Assembly (NCBI RefSeq): GCF_024323335.1
Contig: NC_066580.1
Span: forward strand, 86,103,391 to 86,167,390
Length of the DNA stretch: 64,000 bases
DNA from: Lathyrus oleraceus
Lineage: Eukaryota > Streptophyta > Magnoliopsida > Fabales > Fabaceae
Reading direction: 5' to 3'
In this document: in pieces, positions 1 to 13,562 of the stretch
How the letters are laid out: the number at the start of each line of letters is the position of its first letter
How positions within the stretch are numbered: the stretch's first letter is position 1
Translations under genes and position numbers: made by a program
Notes under the pieces: model-generated
Database searches by the model: none
The model's input: only the letters and a program-made list of their open reading frames with translations
Told to the model about the DNA's origin: nothing

Positions 1-415
1 TTTCTTGTTTTTGTTTTAGTATTTTATAATGGGAATATATTAATAAAAAGAGTGGTACTAAAGTACTTTTTCTAATGTATTTTTGTGATATTTTTTAATC
101 AAATTTTAAAGATAAACTCTTAAAAATTTATATAAGTCGTTGTCGTTTTCTAAACCTTTTTAACAGACTTTCGAATGGTGGCTCGCATAACATATTTTAT
201 TATTGATTTCATAATACTATCTTATTTAATTAGTTCCTTGACTATATTTTGACCACACAGATGTAGTTTCTTTATTTAATATTTCATTTTGGAAAAAAGT
301 ACTTCATTTTTATTTTATTTTTATCCTATTATAGGTAAGTTTACTGGCCCAAAATTTTCTATTTTACCTTTAATTTTGTTTAACGTACATTTTATTTATC
401 AATATTTTAATATGA

Positions 416-446
416 TTTTTCTAAAATAAATATAATTTTAGAAAAA
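416..446. repeat. Perfect 12-bp inverted repeat, present in every 2.4-kb unit
   Basis: TTTTTCTAAAAT, a 7-bp spacer, then ATTTTAGAAAAA form a perfect dyad. It recurs in all units inspected (for example 2815-2845 and 5215-5245). It could extrude as a cruciform or hairpin; no function can be assigned. Confidence 0.9.
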
Positions 447-537
447 CCTAATACAATTTTATGAAATTTTGTTTTCAATTTTTAAAAATAAAAACCAATA
501 TGTTCGCTGATTAATCCTTTAAATTGTAGGGGTTATA

Positions 538-555
538 TTGACAAAGGTTTGTCAA
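538..555. repeat. 18-bp palindrome, present in every 2.4-kb unit
   Basis: TTGACAAAGGTTTGTCAA consists of 8-bp arms with a 2-bp centre. Each arm holds TTGAC, the core of the WRKY W-box in inverted orientation, but the following base is A rather than C or T. It is conserved through the array. Confidence 0.9.
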
Positions 556-1567
556 GTACTACAGTTCGATTCTCTATAACCATGTGAACCTATAACCTAG
601 TGTTTCTTAACGTTGTTACATGTTTATGTATACAAGGACATCTAAGTATCCATAACTATACACGTATATTTAGTAAAAATCAATATCGTTTCGTGAAAAC
701 TTAATCACATTTACGAAAGTTTATAAATATTTTCTATTAAGCTATGAAATATATGAAAACATATATTAAAACCCTTAATACTTTAATAATGATTTGTTTT
801 AAAAGATAGACATAGGATTTTATGAAATTATATAAATTTTAATATATAGATATATATTGTGCGGGTATGGAACTGCGTAGGTACTAAGGTATCCGAACAT
901 GCACCCATGCATTTTTGTTTTAGTGAATAAATATCCATGCTAATGGTCATACGAATTTTATGGATTTTCACCCTAACCATTATGATTTATTTTTGGATGC
1001 CCATTGGGTGTTTGTCTATTTGTCCACTCTACCTAAACACAAAATTCATTTTTACTTTCATAAATATTTGATGTTACATCATTTCAAAATGAAAGAATAG
1101 TTAGATTTTACAAAACCAAAACACTTTTATTCGAAAATAAATTATATGAAACACCAAGTAAATTATTTATGCGCAAAGGGTTTTCTTAATAATACAAGTT
1201 TTAGCTTCAAACCACATAGGGTAAAACTCATATCTTTCAGGAGATGGTAATAATTTAATCCATAATGTCATGTTAATTCATACTACATCCACGTTTATAT
1301 CGTTTTTTCTTAATTAAAAAATATCCATTCCAGTAATGAAATATTATAACGATACTTTTGGATTAAAATACATTTGAGTCGAAATAAATACTTGTTAGAC
1401 CGTGATGACACTCAAATATATATACACTAAGAAAATTTTCAAAAAAACCCAGATTACTATAAAATATAATTGAAAACCAATCTTATTGATTAAATTTTTA
1501 CATATGAGATATATTTATCTTCATATGAGTAAGGATTGGTCTAAAAGCATATAGGAGACAGAGAGTT

Positions 1568-1777
1568 TCACGAATTCATATCATCAATTACATCATTAGT
1601 TTTGGAGGAGGAACAACATGGGCGCCTTTGACAGTAAATAGGTGTGCAAAATGGAGCATTAATTTGGCAACAATCTTCTAGTACGGCTTGTACATTTCCA
1701 ATTTGTACACTTGCAATGATAACAACTAAAACCACAAACTTGATGAACATGTTTAACAAATTTTTCATATAAATCAT
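1568..1777 (-). CDS. Small secreted cysteine-rich peptide, array copy 1
   Basis: The 69-residue product has a Lys/Asn-containing start, a hydrophobic core (about residues 12-23, rich in Val and Ile) and a likely cleavage after the Ala of NVQA (about residue 31). The predicted mature part is about 38 residues. Its six cysteines follow CC-x6-C-x4-C-x4-CC, then comes a Ser/Asp-rich acidic tail ending MNS. This is the layout of plant secreted peptides such as NCR or defensin-like families, but the spacing is not the classical NCR or defensin pattern and I cannot assign a family. I took the first in-frame ATG after a good 3' splice-site-like sequence; the next ATG three codons on would give 66 residues with the same signal peptide. 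This copy has Tyr where the other nine have Phe (PIYC versus PIFC), plus one silent difference. Function is unknown; expression is not shown. Confidence 0.6.
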   Translation of the reverse strand: MIYMKNLLNMFIKFVVLVVIIASVQIGNVQAVLEDCCQINAPFCTPIYCQRRPCCSSSKTNDVIDDMNS

Positions 1778-1787
1778 GTTTGGCTTG

Positions 1788-1848
1788 CTGAGTAAAAACA
1801 AAATTAATATATAATAGTGAGTTATATTTTATGTTAGCTTTCACTTAC
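1788..1848 (-). other. Candidate 61-bp intron upstream of peptide copy 1
   Basis: On the minus strand GTAAGTGA (1848-1841) is a near-consensus donor, and TTTTTACTCAG ending at 1788 is a good pyrimidine-rich acceptor. Removing 1788-1848 would join an upstream exon beginning at an ATG (1874-1872) in frame with the peptide ORF and add 12 residues before MIYMKN. Against it: 61 bp is short for a plant intron and the added residues lengthen the signal-peptide n-region. The same sequence recurs in the other units, with small changes in copies 3 and 6-10. Confidence 0.3.
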
Positions 1849-1925
1849 TTATAAGCATTTGGACAATACTTCATACTATGATATATGACAATACACTGAT
1901 GCAATAATATACAACCTACTTTTTC

Positions 1926-1937
1926 TAAATATATTTG
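1926..1937 (-). promoter_or_regulatory. TATA-like sequence upstream of peptide copy 1
   Basis: AAATATATTTAG on the minus strand lies about 50 bp upstream of the first candidate ATG (1874) and 150 bp upstream of the chosen start. In such A+T-rich DNA it may be chance. It is repeated in every unit. Confidence 0.2.
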
Positions 1938-3966
1938 ATAATGACTGACTGACAACTAATATTTAATTAGATTTTTAGATTAACATTTTTAAATATACTA
2001 ATTAAAATGTATTGTATTGGTTATTCTAGTAAATACATATCCTTAGCTATTAATATTTATATATGACTAGGATTATTTAACTAATATGTCTGAAATTAAT
2101 GATATCGTTTCTTTTTATAAGGTTTATAATCTTGAAAAGATATTTTACTTCAATTACATAAATATTAAAATAAAATAACAAAAGGTAGGAATTTATAATA
2201 ACTAAATTTGTAATGAAACAAAAAATAAACTATTTTTTAAATGTATTGGAAAAATAAAGCAAACAAAATTTTAACATTTTGTTAGAGATGATATCTTCAT
2301 AAACAAATAATGGTACATTTATGAGTATTTTTTTAAAGTTAAACTAACATAATTAGAGAAACTTCGAAATAGTTTGTGTAAAATATTAAAAAGCATTGTT
2401 TCTTGTTTTTGTTTTAGTATTTTATAATGGGAATATATTAATAAAAAGAGTGGTACTAAAGTACTTTTTCTAATGTATTTTTGTGATATTTTTTAATCAA
2501 ATTTTAAAGATAAACTCTTAAAAATTTATATAAGTCGTTGTCGTTTTCTAAACCTTTTTAACAGACTTTCGAATGGTGGCTCGCATAACATATTTTATTA
2601 TTGATTTCATAATACTATCTTATTTAATTAGTTCCTTGACTATATTTTGACCACACAGATGTAGTTTCTTTATTTAATATTTCATTTTGGAAAAAAGTAC
2701 TTCATTTTTATTTTATTTTTATCCTATTATAGGTAAGTTTACTGGCCCAAAATTTTCTATTTTACCTTTAATTTTGTTTAACGTACATTTTATTTATCAA
2801 TATTTTAATATGATTTTTCTAAAATAAATATAATTTTAGAAAAACCTAATACAATTTTATGAAATTTTGTTTTCAATTTTTAAAAATAAAAACCAATATG
2901 TTCGCTGATTAATCCTTTAAATTGTAGGGGTTATATTGACAAAGGTTTGTCAAGTACTACAGTTCGATTCTCTATAACCATGTGAACCCATAACCTAGTG
3001 TTTCTTAACGTTGTTACATGTTTATGTATACAAGGACATCTAAGTATCCATAACTATACACGTATATTTAGTAAAAATCAATATCGTTTCGTGAAAACTT
3101 AATCACATTTACGAAAGTTTATAAATATTTTCTATTAAGCTATGAAATATATGAAAACATATATTAAAACCCTTAATACTTTAATAATGATTTGTTTTAA
3201 AAGATAGACATAGGATTTTATGAAATTATATAAATTTTAATATATAGATATATATTGTGCGGGTATGGAACTGCGTAGGTACTAAGGTATCCGAACATGC
3301 ACCCATGCATTTTTGTTTTAGTGAATAAATATCCATGCTAATGGTCATACGAATTTTATGGATTTTCACCCTAACCATTATGATTTATTTTTGGATGCCC
3401 ATTGGGTATTTGTCTATTTGTCCACTCTACCTAAACACAAAATTCATTTTTACTTTCATAAATATTTGATGTTACATCATTTCAAAATGAAAGAATAGTT
3501 AGATTTTACAAAACCAAAACACTTTTATTCGAAAATAAATTATATGAAACACCAAGTAAATTATTTATGCGCAAAGGGTTTGCTTAATAATACAAGTTTT
3601 AGCTTCAAACCACATAGGGTAAAACTCATATCTTTCAGGAGATGGTAATAATTTAATCCATAATGTCATGTTAATTCATATTACATCCACGTTTATATCG
3701 TTTTTTCTTAATTAAAAAATATCCATTCCAGTAATGAAATATTATAACGATACTTTTGGATTAAAATACATCTGAGTCGAAATAAATACTTGTTAGACCG
3801 TGATGACACTCAAATATATATACACTAACAAAATTTTCAAAAAAAACCCAGATTACTATAAAATATAATTGAAAACCAATCTTATTGATTAAATTTTTAC
3901 ATATGAGATATATTTATCTTCATATGAGTAAGGATTGGTCTAAAAGCATATAGGAGACAGAGAGTT

Positions 3967-4176
3967 TCACGAATTCATATCATCAATTACATCATTAGTT
4001 TTGGAGGAGGAACAACATGGGCGCCTTTGACAGAAAATAGGTGTGCAAAATGGAGCATTAATTTGGCAACAATCTTCTAGTACGGCTTGTACATTTCCAA
4101 TTTGTACACTTGCAATAATAACAACTAAAACCACAAACTTGATGAACATGTTTAACAAATTTTTCATATAAATCAT
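3967..4176 (-). CDS. Small secreted cysteine-rich peptide, array copy 2
   Basis: This copy encodes the array consensus of 69 residues, with the same signal peptide and CC-x6-C-x4-C-x4-CC mature part as copy 1, but Phe in PIFC. It lies 2399 bp from copy 1 in the same orientation. Confidence 0.6.
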   Translation of the reverse strand: MIYMKNLLNMFIKFVVLVVIIASVQIGNVQAVLEDCCQINAPFCTPIFCQRRPCCSSSKTNDVIDDMNS

Positions 4177-6366
4177 GTTTGGCTTGCTGAGTAAAAACAA
4201 AATTAATATATAATAGTGAGTTATATTTTATGTTAGCTTTCACTTACTTATAAGCATTTGGACAATACTTCATACTATGATATATGACAATACACTGATG
4301 CAATAATATACAACCTACTTTTTCTAAATATATTTGATAATGACTGACTGACAACTAATATTTAATTAGATTTTTAGATTAACATTTTTAAATATACTAA
4401 TTAAAATGTATTGTATTGGTTATTCTAGTAAATACATATCCTTAGCTATTAATATTTATATATGACTAGGATTATTTAACTAATATGTCTGAAATTAATG
4501 ATATCGTTTCTTTTTATAAGGTTTATAATCTTGAAAAGATATTTTACTTCAATTACATAAATATTAAAATAAAATAACAAAAGGTAGGAATTTATAATAA
4601 CTAAATTTGTAATGAAACAAAAAATAAACTATTTTTTTAAATGTATTGGAAAAATAAAGCAAACAAAATTTTAACATTTTGTTAGATATGATATCTTCAT
4701 AAACAAATAATGGTACATTTATGAGTATTTTTTTAAAGTTAAACTAACATAATTAGAGAAACTTCGAAATAGTTTGTGTAAAATATTAAAAAGCATCGTT
4801 TCTTGTTTTTGTTTTAGTATTTTATAATGGGAATATATTAATAAAAAGAGTGGTACTAAAGTACTTTTTCTAATGTATTTTTGTGATATTTTTTAATCAA
4901 ATTTTAAAGATAAACTCTTAAAAATTTATATAAGTCGTTGTCGTTTTCTAAACCTTTTTAACAGACTTTCGAATGGTGGCTCGCATAACATATTTTATTA
5001 TTGATTTCATAATACTATCTTATTTAATTAGTTCCTTGACTATATTTTGACCACACAGATGTAGTTTCTTTATTTAATATTTCATTTTGGAAAAAAGTAC
5101 TTCATTTTTATTTTATTTTTATCCTATTATAGGTAAGTTTACTGGCCCAAAATTTTCTATTTTACCTTTAATTTTGTTTAACGTACATTTTATTTATCAA
5201 TATTTTAATATGATTTTTCTAAAATAAATATAATTTTAGAAAAACCTAATACAATTTTATGAAATTTTGTTTTCAATTTTTAAAAATAAAAACCAATATG
5301 TTCGCTGATTAATCCTTTAAATTGTAGGGGTTATATTGACAAAGGTTTGTCAAGTACTACAGTTCGATTCTCTATAACCATGTGAACCTATAACCTAGTG
5401 TTTCTTAACGTTGTTACATGTTTATGTATACAAGGACATCTAAGTATCCATAACTATACACGTATATTTAGTAAAAATCAATATCGTTTCGTGAAAACTT
5501 AATCACATTTACGAAAGTTTATAAATATTTTCTATTAAGCTATGAAATATATGAAAACATATATTAAAACCCTTAATACTTTAATAATGATTTGTTTTAA
5601 AAGATAGACATAGGATTTTATGAAATTATATAAATTTTAATATATAGATATATATTGTGCGGGTATGGAACTGCGTAGGTACTAAGGTATCCGAACATGC
5701 ACCCATGCATTTTTGTTTTAGTGAATAAATATCCATGCTAATGGTCATACGAATTTTATGGATTTTCACCCTAACCATTATGATTTATTTTTGGATGCCC
5801 ATTGGGTATTTGTCTATTTGTCCACTCTACCTAAACACAAAATTCATTTTTACTTTCATAAATATTTGATGTTACATCATTTCAAAATGAAAGAATAGTT
5901 AGATTTTACAAAACCAAAACACTTTTATTCGAAAATAAATTATATGAAACACCAAGTAAATTATTTATGCGCAAAGGGTTTGCTTAATAATACAAGTTTT
6001 AGCTTCAAACCACATAGGGTAAAACTCATATCTTTCAGGAGATGGTAATAATTTAATCCATAATGTCATGTTAATTCATATTACATCCACGTTTATATCG
6101 TTTTTTCTTAATTAAAAAATATCCATTCCAGTAATGAAATATTATAACGATACTTTTGGATTAAAATACATCTGAGTCGAAATAAATACTTGTTAGACCG
6201 TGATGACACTCAAATATATATACACTAACAAAATTTTCAAAAAAAACCCAGATTACTATAAAATATAATTGAAAACCAATCTTATTGATTAAATTTTTAC
6301 ATATGAGATATATTTATCTTCATATGAGTAAGGATTGGTCTAAAAGCATATAGGAGACAGAGAGTT

Positions 6367-6576
6367 TCACGAATTCATATCATCAATTACATCATTAGTT
6401 TTGGAGGAGGAACAACATGGGCGCCTTTGACAGAAAATAGGTGTGCAAAATGGAGCATTAATTTGGCAACAATCTTCTAGTACGGCTTGTACATTTCCAA
6501 TTTGTACACTTGCAATAATAACAACTAAAACCACAAACTTGATGAACATGTTTAACAAATTTTTCATATAAATCAT
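6367..6576 (-). CDS. Small secreted cysteine-rich peptide, array copy 3
   Basis: The protein is identical to the consensus of copy 2. A T-to-G change upstream (6604) lies inside the candidate intron and outside the reading frame; the same variant recurs in copies 7-10. Confidence 0.6.
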   Translation of the reverse strand: MIYMKNLLNMFIKFVVLVVIIASVQIGNVQAVLEDCCQINAPFCTPIFCQRRPCCSSSKTNDVIDDMNS

Positions 6577-8765
6577 GTTTGGCTTGCTGAGTAAAAACAA
6601 AATGAATATATAATAGTGAGTTATATTTTATGTTAGCTTTCACTTACTTATAAGCATTTGGACAATACTTCATACTATGATATATGACAATACACTGATG
6701 CAATAATATACAACCTACTTTTTCTAAATATATTTGATAATGACTGACTGAGAACTAATATTTAATTAGATTTTTAGATTAACATTTTTAAATATACTAA
6801 TTAAAATGTATTGTATTGGTTATTCTAGTAAATACATATCCTTAGCTATTAATATTTATATATGACTAGGATTATTTAACTAATATGTCTGAAATTAATG
6901 ATATCGTTTCTTTTTATAAGGTTTATAATCTTGAAAAGATATTTTACTTCAATTACATAAATATTAAAATAAAATAACAAAAGGTAGGAATTTATAATAA
7001 CTAAATTTGTAATGAAACAAAAAATAAACTATTTTTTAAATGTATTGGAAAAATAAAGCAAACAAAATTTTAACATTTTGTTAGATATGATATCTTCATA
7101 AACAAATAATGGTACATTTATGAGTAGTTTTTTAAAGTTAAACTAACATAATTAGAGAAACTTCGAAATAGTTTGTGTAAAATATTAAAAAGCATCGTTT
7201 CTTGTTTTTGTTTTAGTATTTTATAATGGGAATATATTAATAAAAAGAGTGGTACTAAAGTACTTTTTCTAATGTATTTTTGTGATATTTTTTAATCAAA
7301 TTTTAAAGATAAACTCTTAAAAATTTATATAAGTCGTTGTCGTTTTCTAAACCTTTTTAACAGACTTTCGAATGGTGGCTCGCATAACATATTTTATTAT
7401 TGATTTCATAATACTATCTTATTTAATTAGTTCCTTGACTATATTTTGACCACACAGATGTAGTTTCTTTATTTAATATATCATTTTGGAAAAAAGTACT
7501 TCATTTTTATTTTATTTTTATCCTATTATAGGTAAGTTTACTGGCCCAAAATTTTCTATTTTACCTTTAATTTTGTTTAACGTACATTTTATTTATCAAT
7601 ATTTTAATATGATTTTTCTAAAATAAATATAATTTTAGAAAAACCTAATACAATTTTATGAAATTTTGTTTTCAATTTTTAAAAATAAAAACCAATATGT
7701 TCGCTGATTAATCCTTTAAATTGTAGGGGTTATATTGACAAAGGTTTGTCAAGTACTACAGTTCGATTCTCTATAACCATGTGAACCCATAACCTAGTGT
7801 TTCTTAACGTTGTTACATGTTTATGTATACAAGGACATCTAAGTATCCATAACTATACACGTATATTTAGTAAAAATCAATATCGTTTCGTGAAAACTTA
7901 ATCACATTTACGAAAGTTTATAAATATTTTCTATTAAGCTATGAAATATATGAAAACATATATTAAAACCCTTAATACTTTAATAATGATTTGTTTTAAA
8001 AGATAGACATAGGATTTTATGAAATTATATAAATTTTAATATATAGATATATATTGTGCGGGTATGGAACTGCGTAGGTACTAAGGTATCCGAACATGCA
8101 CCCATGCATTTTTGTTTTAGTGAATAAATATCCATGCTAATGGTCATACGAATTTTATGGATTTTCACCCTAACCATTATGATTTATTTTTGGATGCCCA
8201 TTGGGTATTTGTCTATTTGTCCACTCTACCTAAACACAAAATTCATTTTTACTTTCATAAATATTTGATGTTACATCATTTCAAAATGAAAGAATAGTTA
8301 GATTTTACAAAACCAAAACACTTTTATTCGAAAATAAATTATATGAAACACCAAGTAAATTATTTATGCGCAAAGGGTTTGCTTAATAATACAAGTTTTA
8401 GCTTCAAACCACATAGGGTAAAACTCATATCTTTCAGGAGATGGTAATAATTTAATCCATAATGTCATGTTAATTCATATTACATCCACGTTTATATCGT
8501 TTTTTCTTAATTAAAAAATATCCATTCCAGTAATGAAATATTATAACGATACTTTTGGATTAAAATACATCTGAGTCGAAATAAATACTTGTTAGACCGT
8601 GATGACACTCAAATATATATACACTAACAAAATTTTCAAAAAAAACCCAGATTACTATAAAATATAATTGAAAACCAATCTTATTGATTAAATTTTTACA
8701 TATGAGATATATTTATCTTCATATGAGTAAGGATTGGTCTAAAAGCATATAGGAGACAGAGAGTT

Positions 8766-8975
8766 TCACGAATTCATATCATCAATTACATCATTAGTTT
8801 TGGAGGAGGAACAACATGGGCGCCTTTGACAGAAAATAGGTGTGCAAAATGGAGCATTAATTTGGCAACAATCTTCTAGTACGGCTTGTACATTTCCAAT
8901 TTGTACACTTGCAATAATAACAACTAAAACCACAAACTTGATGAACATGTTTAACAAATTTTTCATATAAATCAT
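8766..8975 (-). CDS. Small secreted cysteine-rich peptide, array copy 4
   Basis: The protein is identical to the consensus. The upstream candidate-intron sequence is the same as in copies 1, 2 and 5. Confidence 0.6.
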   Translation of the reverse strand: MIYMKNLLNMFIKFVVLVVIIASVQIGNVQAVLEDCCQINAPFCTPIFCQRRPCCSSSKTNDVIDDMNS

Positions 8976-11164
8976 GTTTGGCTTGCTGAGTAAAAACAAA
9001 ATTAATATATAATAGTGAGTTATATTTTATGTTAGCTTTCACTTACTTATAAGCATTTGGACAATACTTCATACTATGATATATGACAATACACTGATGC
9101 AATAATATACAACCTACTTTTTCTAAATATATTTGATAATGACTGACTGACAACTAATATTTAATTAGATTTTTAGATTAACATTTTTAAATATACTAAT
9201 TAAAATGTATTGTATTGGTTATTCTAGTAAATACATATCCTTAGCTATTAATATTTATATATGACTAGGATTATTTAACTAATATGTCTGAAATTAATGA
9301 TATCGTTTCTTTTTATAAGGTTTATAATCTTGAAAAGATATTTTACTTCAATTACATAAATATTAAAATAAAATAACAAAAGGTAGGAATTTATAATAAC
9401 TAAATTTGTAATGAAACAAAAAATAAACTATTTTTTTAAATGTATTGGAAAAATAAAGCAAACAAAATTTTAACATTTTGTTAGATATGATATCTTCATA
9501 AACAAATAATGGTACATTTATGAGTATTTTTTAAAGTTAAACTAACATAATTAGAGAAACTTCGAAATAGTTTGTGTAAAATATTAAAAAGCATCGTTTC
9601 TTGTTTTTGTTTTAGTATTTTATAATGGGAATATATTAATAAAAAGAGTGGTACTAAAGTACTTTTTCTAATGTATTTTTGTGATATTTTTTAATCAAAT
9701 TTTAAAGATAAACTCTTAAAAATTTATATAAGTCGTTGTCGTTTTCTAAACCTTTTTAACAGACTTTCGAATGGTGGCTCGCATAACATATTTTATTATT
9801 GATTTCATAATACTATCTTATTTAATTAGTTCCTTGACTATATTTTGACCACACAGATGTAGTTTCTTTATTTAATATTTCATTTTGGAAAAAAGTACTT
9901 CATTTTTATTTTATTTTTATCCTATTATAGGTAAGTTTACTGGCCCAAAATTTTCTATTTTACCTTTAATTTTGTTTAACGTACATTTTATTTATCAATA
10001 TTTTAATATGATTTTTCTAAAATAAATATAATTTTAGAAAAACCTAATACAATTTTATGAAATTTTGTTTTCAATTTTTAAAAATAAAAACCAATATGTT
10101 CGCTGATTAATCCTTTAAATTGTAGGGGTTATATTGACAAAGGTTTGTCAAGTACTACAGTTCGATTCTCTATAACCATGTGAACCTATAACCTAGTGTT
10201 TCTTAACGTTGTTACATGTTTATGTATACAAGGACATCTAAGTATCCATAACTATACACGTATATTTAGTAAAAATCAATATCGTTTCGTGAAAACTTAA
10301 TCACATTTACGAAAGTTTATAAATATTTTCTATTAAGCTATGAAATATATGAAAACATATATTAAAACCCTTAATACTTTAATAATGATTTGTTTTAAAA
10401 GATAGACATAGGATTTTATGAAATTATATAAATTTTAATATATAGATATATATTGTGCGGGTATGGAACTGCGTAGGTACTAAGGTATCCGAACATGCAC
10501 CCATGCATTTTTGTTTTAGTGAATAAATATCCATGCTAATGGTCATACGAATTTTATGGATTTTCACCCTAACCATTATGATTTATTTTTGGATGCCCAT
10601 TGGGTATTTGTCTATTTGTCCACTCTACCTAAACACAAAATTCATTTTTACTTTCATAAATATTTGATGTTACATCATTTCAAAATGAAAGAATAGTTAG
10701 ATTTTACAAAACCAAAACACTTTTATTCGAAAATAAATTATATGAAACACCAAGTAAATTATTTATGCGCAAAGGGTTTGCTTAATAATACAAGTTTTAG
10801 CTTCAAACCACATAGGGTAAAACTCATATCTTTCAGGAGATGGTAATAATTTAATCCATAATGTCATGTTAATTCATATTACATCCACGTTTATATCGTT
10901 TTTTCTTAATTAAAAAATATCCATTCCAGTAATGAAATATTATAACGATACTTTTGGATTAAAATACATCTGAGTCGAAATAAATACTTGTTAGACCGTG
11001 ATGACACTCAAATATATATACACTAACAAAATTTTCAAAAAAAACCCAGATTACTATAAAATATAATTGAAAACCAATCTTATTGATTAAATTTTTACAT
11101 ATGAGATATATTTATCTTCATATGAGTAAGGATTGGTCTAAAAGCATATAGGAGACAGAGAGTT

Positions 11165-11374
11165 TCACGAATTCATATCATCAATTACATCATTAGTTTT
11201 GGAGGAGGAACAACATGGGCGCCTTTGACAGAAAATAGGTGTGCAAAATGGAGCATTAATTTGGCAACAATCTTCTAGTACGGCTTGTACATTTCCAATT
11301 TGTACACTTGCAATAATAACAACTAAAACCACAAACTTGATGAACATGTTTAACAAATTTTTCATATAAATCAT
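11165..11374 (-). CDS. Small secreted cysteine-rich peptide, array copy 5
   Basis: The protein is identical to the consensus, and its spacing from its neighbours is regular (2399 and 2398 bp). Confidence 0.6.
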   Translation of the reverse strand: MIYMKNLLNMFIKFVVLVVIIASVQIGNVQAVLEDCCQINAPFCTPIFCQRRPCCSSSKTNDVIDDMNS

Positions 11375-13562
11375 GTTTGGCTTGCTGAGTAAAAACAAAA
11401 TTAATATATAATAGTGAGTTATATTTTATGTTAGCTTTCACTTACTTATAAGCATTTGGACAATACTTCATACTATGATATATGACAATACACTGATGCA
11501 ATAATATACAACCTACTTTTTCTAAATATATTTGATAATGACTGACTGACAACTAATATTTAATTAGATTTTTAGATTAACATTTTTAAATATACTAATT
11601 AAAATGTATTGTATTGGTTATTCTAGTAAATACATATCCTTAGCTATTAATATTTATATATGACTAGGATTATTTAACTAATATGTCTGAAATTAATGAT
11701 ATCGTTTCTTTTTATAAGGTTTATAATCTTGAAAAGATATTTTACTTCAATTACATAAATATTAAAATAAAATAACAAAAGGTAGGAATTTATAATAACT
11801 AAATTTGTAATGAAACAAAAAATAAACTATTTTTTAAATGTATTGGAAAAATAAAGCAAACAAAATTTTAACATTTTGTTAGATATGATATCTTCATAAA
11901 CAAATAATGGTACATTTATGAGTATTTTTTAAAGTTAAACTAACATAATTAGAGAAACTTCGAAATAGTTTGTGTAAAATATTAAAAAGCATCGTTTCTT
12001 GTTTTTGTTTTAGTATTTTATAATGGGAATATATTAATAAAAAGAGTGGTACTAAAGTACTTTTTCTAATGTATTTTTGTGATATTTTTTAATCAAATTT
12101 TAAAGATAAACTCTTAAAAATTTATATAAGTCGTTGTCGTTTTCTAAACCTTTTTAACAGACTTTCGAATGGTGGCTCGCATAACATATTTTATTATTGA
12201 TTTCATAATACTATCTTATTTAATTAGTTCCTTGACTATATTTTGACCACACAGATGTAGTTTCTTTATTTAATATTTCATTTTGGAAAAAAGTACTTCA
12301 TTTTTATTTTATTTTTATCCTATTATAGGTAAGTTTACTGGCCCAAAATTTTCTATTTTACCTTTAATTTTGTTTAACGTACATTTTATTTATCAATATT
12401 TTAATATGATTTTTCTAAAATAAATATAATTTTAGAAAAACCTAATACAATTTTATGAAATTTTGTTTTCAATTTTTAAAAATAAAAACCAATATGTTCG
12501 CTGATTAATCCTTTAAATTGTAGGGGTTATATTGACAAAGGTTTGTCAAGTACTACAGTTCGATTCTCTATAACCATGTGAACCCATAACCTAGTGTTTC
12601 TTAACGTTGTTACATGTTTATGTATACAAGGACATCTAAGTATCCATAACTATACACGTATATTTAGTAAAAATCAATATCGTTTCGTGAAAACTTAATC
12701 ACATTTACGAAAGTTTATAAATATTTTCTATTAAGCTATGAAATATATGAAAACATATATTAAAACCCTTAATACTTTAATAATGATTTGTTTTAAAAGA
12801 TAGACATAGGATTTTATGAAATTATATAAATTTTAATATATAGATATATATTGTGCGGGTATGGAACTGCGTAGGTACTAAGGTATCCGAACATGCACCC
12901 ATGCATTTTTGTTTTAGTGAATAAATATCCATGCTAATGGTCATACGAATTTTATGGATTTTCACCCTAACCATTATGATTTATTTTTGGATGCCCATTG
13001 GGTATTTGTCTATTTGTCCACTCTACCTAAACACAAAATTCATTTTTACTTTCATAAATATTTGATGTTACATCATTTCAAAATGAAAGAATAGTTAGAT
13101 TTTACAAAACCAAAACACTTTTATTCGAAAATAAATTATATGAAACACCAAGTAAATTATTTATGCGCAAAGGGTTTGCTTAATAATACAAGTTTTAGCT
13201 TCAAACCACATAGGGTAAAACTCATATCTTTCAGGAGATGGTAATAATTTAATCCATAATGTCATGTTAATTCATATTACATCCACGTTTATATCGTTTT
13301 TTCTTAATTAAAAAATATCCATTCCAGTAATGAAATATTATAACGATACTTTTGGATTAAAATACATCTGAGTCGAAATAAATACTTGTTAGACCGTGAT
13401 GACACTCAAATATATATACACTAACAAAATTTTCAAAAAAAACCCAGATTACTATAAAATATAATTGAAAACCAATCTTATTGATTAAATTTTTACATAT
13501 GAGATATATTTATCTTCATATGAGTAAGGATTGGTCTAAAAGCATATAGGAGACAGAGAGTT

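Noticed and set aside
898..912. Paired CATGCA (RY-type seed promoter motif) in each 2.4-kb unit
   Set aside because: It lies more than 600 bp behind the peptide stop and about 1.5 kb from any start, so a promoter role is not supported.
1568..1777. Calling the peptide an NCR nodule peptide or a venom-like toxin
   Set aside because: The cysteine spacing does not fit NCR consensus, and similarity to a cone-snail framework is only in cysteine order.
1659..1844. 61-codon open frame overlapping the peptide ORF on the same strand, in most units
   Set aside because: It is a shifted frame over the signal-peptide region, has no signal or domain, and is lost in unit 6 by a one-base deletion that leaves the peptide intact.
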